This document shows, piece by piece, positions 59,582 through 64,000 of a DNA stretch of 64,000 nt (within the stretch, counting starts at the first letter, position 1; the number at the start of each line of letters is the position of its first letter). A program made the position numbers and the translations under genes. Under the pieces are notes generated by a model that saw only the letters and a program-made list of their open reading frames with translations, had not been told where the DNA came from and ran no database searches. This stretch comes from an uncultured Solirubrobacteraceae bacterium (lineage in GTDB: Bacteria; Actinomycetota; Thermoleophilia; Solirubrobacterales; Solirubrobacteraceae): positions 1-64,000 of the forward strand of contig CADCVQ010000070.1 in NCBI GenBank assembly GCA_902806175.1, given 5' to 3'.

Positions 59582-62046
59582 GCCGCACCGCCTTCCGGCC
59601 GCGTCGGTCCGGAGCCCGCCGAGCCCTCGCCCTGCGGCGGCAGCGACACGCCCTGCTCGGTGGCGCGCGGGCCGTCGCCGCGGCCGCGCGCCTCCTCCAG
59701 CGCCTGCCAGACGCGCATCGGTGTGAGCGGCATGTCGATGTAGGAGATGCCCTCGTGGCGCAGCGCGTCGATGACCGCGTTGACGACGGCGGGCGTCGCC
59801 GCGATCGTGCCGGCCTCGCCGATGCCCTTGACGCCGAGCGAGTTCGACGGCGACTTCGTCTCGGTGCGGTCGGTCTCGAAGCTCGGGATCTCCTCCGCCG
59901 TCGGCAGCGCGTAGTCCAGGAACGTGCCGGTGATGAGCTGCCCGCGCTCGTCGTAGACGACCTGCTCGTACAGCGCCTGCCCGATGCCGTGCGTGACGCC
60001 GCCGTGCACCTGCCCGTCGATGAGCATCGGGTTGACCGCGGGGCCGCAGTCGTCGACCGCGACCCAGCGCACGACGCGGACCTTGCCCGTCTCCGCGTCG
60101 ACGTCGACGACGCAGACGTGCGTGCCGAACGGGAACACGAAGTTCGACGGGTCGTAGATCAGCGTCTGCTCCAGGCCGAGCTCCATGCCCTCGGGCATGT
60201 TCGTGGCGTCGATGTACGCACAGCCGGCGACCTCGCCGAGGGTCATTCCCTGGTCGGGGTCGCCCTTCAGCGAGAACTTGCCGTTGCGCAGCTCGATGTC
60301 CTCGGGATTTGCCTCGAGGTTGTGGGCGACGATCTCGCGGCACTTCTGGGCGATCTTCTCGGCTGCGTGCGCGCAGGCGACGCCGCCGATCGACAGGGAG
60401 CGCGAACCGTACGTGCCCAACCCCATCGGACCCTGGGCGGTGTCGCCGTGCACGACCTCGACGACGGCCGGGTCGACGCCGAAGCGGTCGGCGACGATCT
60501 GGGCAAAGCCCGTCTCATGGCCCTGGCCGTGCGGCGACGCCCCCGTGTAGACCGTCACCGAGCCGGTTGGGTGGACACGCACGATCGCCGACTCGTAGAG
60601 GCCGATGCCGAGGCCGAAGCCGCTCGGGCCGACGGCCCGCGACGGCGCCAGGCCGCAGATCTCCGTGTACGTCGAGAAGCCGATCCCGCGCAGGATGCCC
60701 TGGCTTCGCAGCGACGCCTGCTCGGCGCGGAACGCGTCCAGGTCGACGATCTCCAGCGCCCTGTCGAGCGCTGCCTCGTAGTTGCCCGAGTCGTACGTGA
60801 TGCCGTACGGCGTCTCGTACGGGAAGTCCGCCGCGGGGATGAAGTTCTTGCGGCGCAGCTCGATCGCATCCATCTCGAGCTCCTCGGCAAGCTGGTCGAT
60901 CATGACCTCGAGCATGTGCGTCATCTCGGGCCGGCCGGCGCCGCGGATCGCGTCCGTGAAGAACTTGTTCGTCAGGACGCCGGTGATGTCCGTCCGGACG
61001 ACCGGGATCTTGTAGCAGCCGGTCATCACGAAGGCCCCGAGCTCGGGGATCATCGGCGTCAACAGGCCGAAGTAGGCGCCGAGATCCTGGATGATGTTCG
61101 CGTGGAAGGCGGTGATCCTGCCGTCGCGCGTGGCGCCCATCCGCACGTAGTCGACCTGGTCGCGACCGTGGTGTGAGACCGCCATGTTCTCCGAGCGCGT
61201 CTCGATCCACTTCACCGGCCGGCCGAGCTGCTTGGAGGCCCAGGCGCACAGCGTCTCCTCGGCCATGATCTGCAGCTTGCCGCCGAAGCCGCCGCCGACC
61301 TCGGGCGCGATCACGCGGACCTTGTCCTCGCTGATGCCCATCTGCACGGCGAAGAACAGGCGCACGAGGTGCGGCACCTGCGTCGAGGACCAGACGGTCA
61401 GCCCGCCCGCGCGGTACTCGGCGATGACGCCGCGCGGCTCGATCGCCGCGCCCGCGGTGCGGTGGTTGACGATGCGCCGCTCGACGACGACCTCCGAGTC
61501 CGCGAGCGCCTGCTCGATGTCGCCGCCGCCGCCCATCGTCCATTCGTGCGCCTTGTTCGTGCCGAGCGACTCGTGGACGAGGATCTCGTCCTCGAGCGCC
61601 TGCTCGACGTCGACGACGACCGCCAGCGGCTCGTACTCGACCGCAACGTGCTCGGCGGCGTCGACGACGCCGTAGCGATCGTCGCCGATCACCATCGCGA
61701 CGGCCTCGCCGACGTGCGCGACGTGGCCGCGCGCCAGCGGCCAGCGCTCCGGCGTCTTGATCTCGACGCCCGGCGGCGCCCATGCCATCGGCAGCGGGGC
61801 GAGCAGGTCGCTCATGTCCGCGCCGGTGTAGACGGCCTTGATCCCGGGGCGGCCGAGCGCGGAGGAGGTGTCGATCGAGACGACGTTCGCGTGCGCCTCC
61901 GTCGAGCGGACGACCGCCATGTACAGCATCCCGGGGAGGGCGATGTCGTCGATGTAGCTCGCGCGGCCCGTGATCAGGCGCGGATCCTCCTTGCGGCGCA
62001 GCGAATGGCCGACGGACTTGCCGGCGGGAGCCTCGGTGATGCTCAT
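59578..62046 (-). CDS. coxL: Molybdopterin large subunit of a form II CODH-like hydroxylase
   Basis: An 822-residue xanthine dehydrogenase-family large subunit ([20 protein letters not shown] at the start; [20 protein letters not shown]; the C-terminal [20 protein letters not shown]). The active-site loop reads AIRGAGR at 366-372, close to the form II motif AYRGAGR. The Cys-containing AYxCSFR of true aerobic CO dehydrogenase is absent. CO may not be the natural substrate. The C-terminal about 30 residues are a variable tail. Confidence 0.92.
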   Translation of the reverse strand: MSITEAPAGKSVGHSLRRKEDPRLITGRASYIDDIALPGMLYMAVVRSTEAHANVVSIDTSSALGRPGIKAVYTGADMSDLLAPLPMAWAPPGVEIKTPERWPLARGHVAHVGEAVAMVIGDDRYGVVDAAEHVAVEYEPLAVVVDVEQALEDEILVHESLGTNKAHEWTMGGGGDIEQALADSEVVVERRIVNHRTAGAAIEPRGVIAEYRAGGLTVWSSTQVPHLVRLFFAVQMGISEDKVRVIAPEVGGGFGGKLQIMAEETLCAWASKQLGRPVKWIETRSENMAVSHHGRDQVDYVRMGATRDGRITAFHANIIQDLGAYFGLLTPMIPELGAFVMTGCYKIPVVRTDITGVLTNKFFTDAIRGAGRPEMTHMLEVMIDQLAEELEMDAIELRRKNFIPAADFPYETPYGITYDSGNYEAALDRALEIVDLDAFRAEQASLRSQGILRGIGFSTYTEICGLAPSRAVGPSGFGLGIGLYESAIVRVHPTGSVTVYTGASPHGQGHETGFAQIVADRFGVDPAVVEVVHGDTAQGPMGLGTYGSRSLSIGGVACAHAAEKIAQKCREIVAHNLEANPEDIELRNGKFSLKGDPDQGMTLGEVAGCAYIDATNMPEGMELGLEQTLIYDPSNFVFPFGTHVCVVDVDAETGKVRVVRWVAVDDCGPAVNPMLIDGQVHGGVTHGIGQALYEQVVYDERGQLITGTFLDYALPTAEEIPSFETDRTETKSPSNSLGVKGIGEAGTIAATPAVVNAVIDALRHEGISYIDMPLTPMRVWQALEEARGRGDGPRATEQGVSLPPQGEGSAGSGPTRPEGGAA

Positions 62047-62540
62047 GCGGTCACTCCTCGCTGTGCCTCGGCGGCAGCCTGGACGGCCTTGACGATGTTC
62101 TGATAGCCAGTGCAGCGGCAGAGGTTGCCCTCGAGGCCCTTGCGGACCTCCTCCTCGCTGATCGGACCGTCAGCCGTGCGGCGGGCGAGCAGGTCGGCGG
62201 CCGCCATGATCATGCCCGGCGTGCAGTAGCCGCACTGCAGGCCGTGGTGTGCCCAGAAGCCCTCCTGCAGGGGATGCAGCGCGCCGTCGTCGCCGGCCAT
62301 CCCCTCGATCGTCGTGATCTGGGCGCCGTCGCATTGGACGGCGAGTACCGTGCAGCTCTTCACCGACTCACCGTCGACGAGGCACGTGCAGGCCCCGCAG
62401 TTGGACGTGTCGCAGCCGACGTGCGTACCGGTCAGCTTGAGCTCGTCGCGCAGGTAGTGCACGAGCAGAAGTCGCGCCTGGACTTCGGACTCATGCGACT
62501 CGCCGTTGACGATCACCTGCAGGGGCACCGTCTGTCCCAT
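62043..62540 (-). CDS. coxS: 2Fe-2S small subunit of the CODH-like hydroxylase
   Basis: A 165-residue iron-sulfur subunit. The plant-type ferredoxin cluster is in [20 protein letters not shown] and [10 protein letters not shown], and the all-helical second cluster uses [16 protein letters not shown] and [14 protein letters not shown]. It is the first gene of the cox operon (S-L-M). The ATG is preceded by AGGAGGATC. Confidence 0.94.
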   Translation of the reverse strand: MGQTVPLQVIVNGESHESEVQARLLLVHYLRDELKLTGTHVGCDTSNCGACTCLVDGESVKSCTVLAVQCDGAQITTIEGMAGDDGALHPLQEGFWAHHGLQCGYCTPGMIMAAADLLARRTADGPISEEEVRKGLEGNLCRCTGYQNIVKAVQAAAEAQRGVTA

Positions 62541-62673
62541 GCTGATCCTCCTTCAATCGATCCTGCTCTATGAGCCCATGGGGCTGATCATCGCATCCGG
62601 CCATGGGGTGCTCTCTGGATCCGACGCGCGGGCGCTCAGAGTCTGCACGCGGGGCTACATACCCGGCGCGGTT

Positions 62674-63657
62674 TCAGACAACCGCGCTCGTCGGAGCCCG
62701 GCGCGTCGCGATCACGATGCCCGCGAGGATGACCGCGACGCCGGCAAGCTGCAGCGGGCCGGGTTCCTCGCCGAGCAGGACGATCCCGAGCACGACAGAG
62801 CCGACGGGCTGCACCGTCAGCACGACCGACGTCAGCGACGCCGGCAGGCGCGGCAGGGCGACGGCGATCAGCAGCCACCCCAGCACCTGCGACGTCAGCG
62901 CCAGCGTGACGAGCCAGCCGTGGGCGGGCCAGGTCGGCGCGAAGTCGGCCTCCCCCAGCAGCGTCCCCGCGACGGCCGCGACCAGCGTCGCGGCGAGCGT
63001 GGCGGCGAACAGCGGCCCGGCGGGGCGGCGCAGGTCGCGGCCCATCTCGCGCAGGACGAGGATGAAGCCGGTGTAGGCGACGGCCGTCAGCACGCCGTAC
63101 AGCGCGCCGAGCAGCGGGTCGTCGCCGTAGGCGCCCTCGCCGACGACGCCGGAGATCAGCACGACGCCGGTGAACACGAGCGGCACGGCGAGCACGACGC
63201 GCGCGGACGGCCTCTCGCCGAGCAGCGCCCACGCCGCGACGGCGACGAGCACGACCTGGAGGTTGGCGATCGTCGTCGCCAGCCCCGCGCCGACGTCGCC
63301 GATCGCGTGGTGCCAGAGGATCAGGTCGGCGGCGAAGAACGCGCCCGCCGCGGCGCCGTAGCGCCAGTGGCGCGGCGGCGGCGCGCCGAAGCGGCGCTGC
63401 TCGCGCAGCGCGAGCCACGCGAGCACCGGCAGCGCGTAGCCGCAGCGAAAGATCGCCGCGGTCGACGGGCTGACGACGGCGAGGTCGACGAGGATCGCCG
63501 AGAACGCGATCGTGATCGCGCCCGCCAGCGCAGCGAGCGCGGGCCTCTGCGTCAGTGCGCTAATGCGCCGCGGAGTCGAGCGCCTGGTTGACGAGCGCGT
63601 CGGCGTCGGCGTTCTGTGCCCGCGGGACCGAGCGGATGCTCCAGCGCTCGAAGTCAC
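62674..63657 (-). CDS. EamA/DMT-family transporter (start uncertain)
   Basis: A drug/metabolite exporter with ten predicted membrane segments. Two EamA repeats are seen (AIFRCGYALPVLAWLAL; later SQVLGWLLIAVALPRLPASL; VLTVQPVGSVVLGIVLLGEE). The only usual start codon in frame is ATG 63657, which overlaps the RNase H gene by 98 bases. A CTG at 63555, just after the RNase H stop, would give a more typical short N-terminus. Substrate unknown. Confidence 0.82.
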   Translation of the reverse strand: MTSSAGASARSRGHRTPTPTRSSTRRSTPRRISALTQRPALAALAGAITIAFSAILVDLAVVSPSTAAIFRCGYALPVLAWLALREQRRFGAPPPRHWRYGAAAGAFFAADLILWHHAIGDVGAGLATTIANLQVVLVAVAAWALLGERPSARVVLAVPLVFTGVVLISGVVGEGAYGDDPLLGALYGVLTAVAYTGFILVLREMGRDLRRPAGPLFAATLAATLVAAVAGTLLGEADFAPTWPAHGWLVTLALTSQVLGWLLIAVALPRLPASLTSVVLTVQPVGSVVLGIVLLGEEPGPLQLAGVAVILAGIVIATRRAPTSAVV

Positions 63658-63964
63658 GCAGCGCCCGCAGCGCGGCCGCGTGCAGCGGCTTCATGTCGGT
63701 GTGCTTGACCTTGTAGGTCCCGTTGACCTGCTTGGCGACGAGCTCGGAGTCGTTGACGACCTCGACCTCGCTGGCGCCCATCTCGCGCGCCGTGCGCAGG
63801 CCGAGCAGCAGCCCGCGGTACTCGGCGACGTTGTTCGTCGCGACGCCGATCGTCTCCGACGCGTCAGCGATGACGTCGCCGGCGGGCGTCGAGACGACCG
63901 CGCCGGCGGCGGCCGGCCCAGGGTTGCCGCGCGCGCCGCCGTCGACGTGGACGACGACCTTCAC
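63560..63964 (-). CDS. RNase HI family protein (second RNase H)
   Basis: A 134-residue RNase H fold: VHVDGGARGNPGPAAAGAVV (first Asp), ATNNVAEYRGLLLGLRTA (Glu), VEVVNDSELVAKQVNGTYKV (Asp) and QNADADALVNQALD (last Asp). This short form lacks the basic handle present in the 33.5 kb gene and is the type often fused to or next to a zinc-ribbon protein in actinobacteria. The GTG start overlaps the stop of the cut-off gene at the edge (GTGA). Confidence 0.9.
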   Translation of the reverse strand: MKVVVHVDGGARGNPGPAAAGAVVSTPAGDVIADASETIGVATNNVAEYRGLLLGLRTAREMGASEVEVVNDSELVAKQVNGTYKVKHTDMKPLHAAALRALRDFERWSIRSVPRAQNADADALVNQALDSAAH

Positions 63965-64000
63965 TCCGATTCGATGCGCGGAAACTCGCCCGGCACGCGC
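63961..64000 (-). CDS. C-terminal end of a gene cut by the right edge
   Basis: The minus-strand frame reads RVPGEFPRIESE then TGA, overlapping the RNase H GTG start. Its position just upstream of this RNase H type would fit the zinc-ribbon protein commonly found there, but too little is visible to say. Confidence 0.4.
   Translation of the reverse strand, partial: RVPGEFPRIESE

Overview
The window is very GC-rich, densely coded DNA with many 1-8 base start/stop overlaps and frequent GTG or TTG starts. The gene order thrS-infC, red-type RuBisCO with CbbX, a CoxS-CoxL-CoxM molybdenum hydroxylase set, and starts placed 6-8 bases after a TANNNT hexamer (leaderless transcripts) fit an actinobacterium. 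A member of the Thermoleophilia/Solirubrobacterales is my best guess; this is inference, since no rRNA is present.

Layout. 0-2.7 kb: infC (cut by the left edge) and thrS on the minus strand. 2.8-10 kb: single metabolic genes (SRPBCC protein, zinc alcohol dehydrogenase, Rpf-like protein, PLP enzyme, DUF2332 protein, two hydrolases), a cluster of hairpin repeats and decayed gene fragments, including a shrunken copy of an acyl-CoA carboxylase beta gene. 10.3-18.8 kb: a RiPP locus. Two sister methyltransferases and a FemAB-like acyltransferase precede a sigma70-type promoter, a 49-residue lasso-type precursor, a cyclase, a two-gene ABC exporter, a PqqD-like RRE (B1), an HPr-kinase-like kinase and a B2 leader peptidase. 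The leader matches lasso peptides, but the 28-residue region after it has no Asp/Glu at ring positions 7-9 and the cyclase carries an altered second motif, so the product may be a new lasso variant or another macrocycle. 18.8-27 kb: a secreted M36 metallopeptidase and a leucine-degradation operon (acyl-CoA dehydrogenase, HMG-CoA lyase, carboxylase beta) divergent from a TetR regulator with a palindromic operator.

27-46 kb: a membrane signalling module (hybrid kinase, HD-GYP protein, single-domain receiver), RNase HI, nitrilase, three tRNAs, macro-domain and MobA-MoaD-like genes, a mesaconyl-CoA hydratase/CoA-transferase pair, a lone ubiquitin-like protein, a sigma factor and two LuxR-type regulators.

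46-64 kb: an autotrophy region. A LysR (CbbR-like) gene precedes a minus-strand operon glpX-fba-comB-cbbL-cbbS-cbbX-prk, giving red-type RuBisCO, its activase and the bisphosphatase, aldolase and kinase of the Calvin cycle, with a ComB-like phosphatase inserted. Beyond it lie a persulfide dioxygenase-rhodanese fusion with a TauE-type exporter, a form II CODH-like operon (coxS-coxL-coxM-mocA), an EamA exporter and a second RNase H. Together these suggest facultative carbon fixation with oxidation of reduced sulfur and possibly another reduced substrate.
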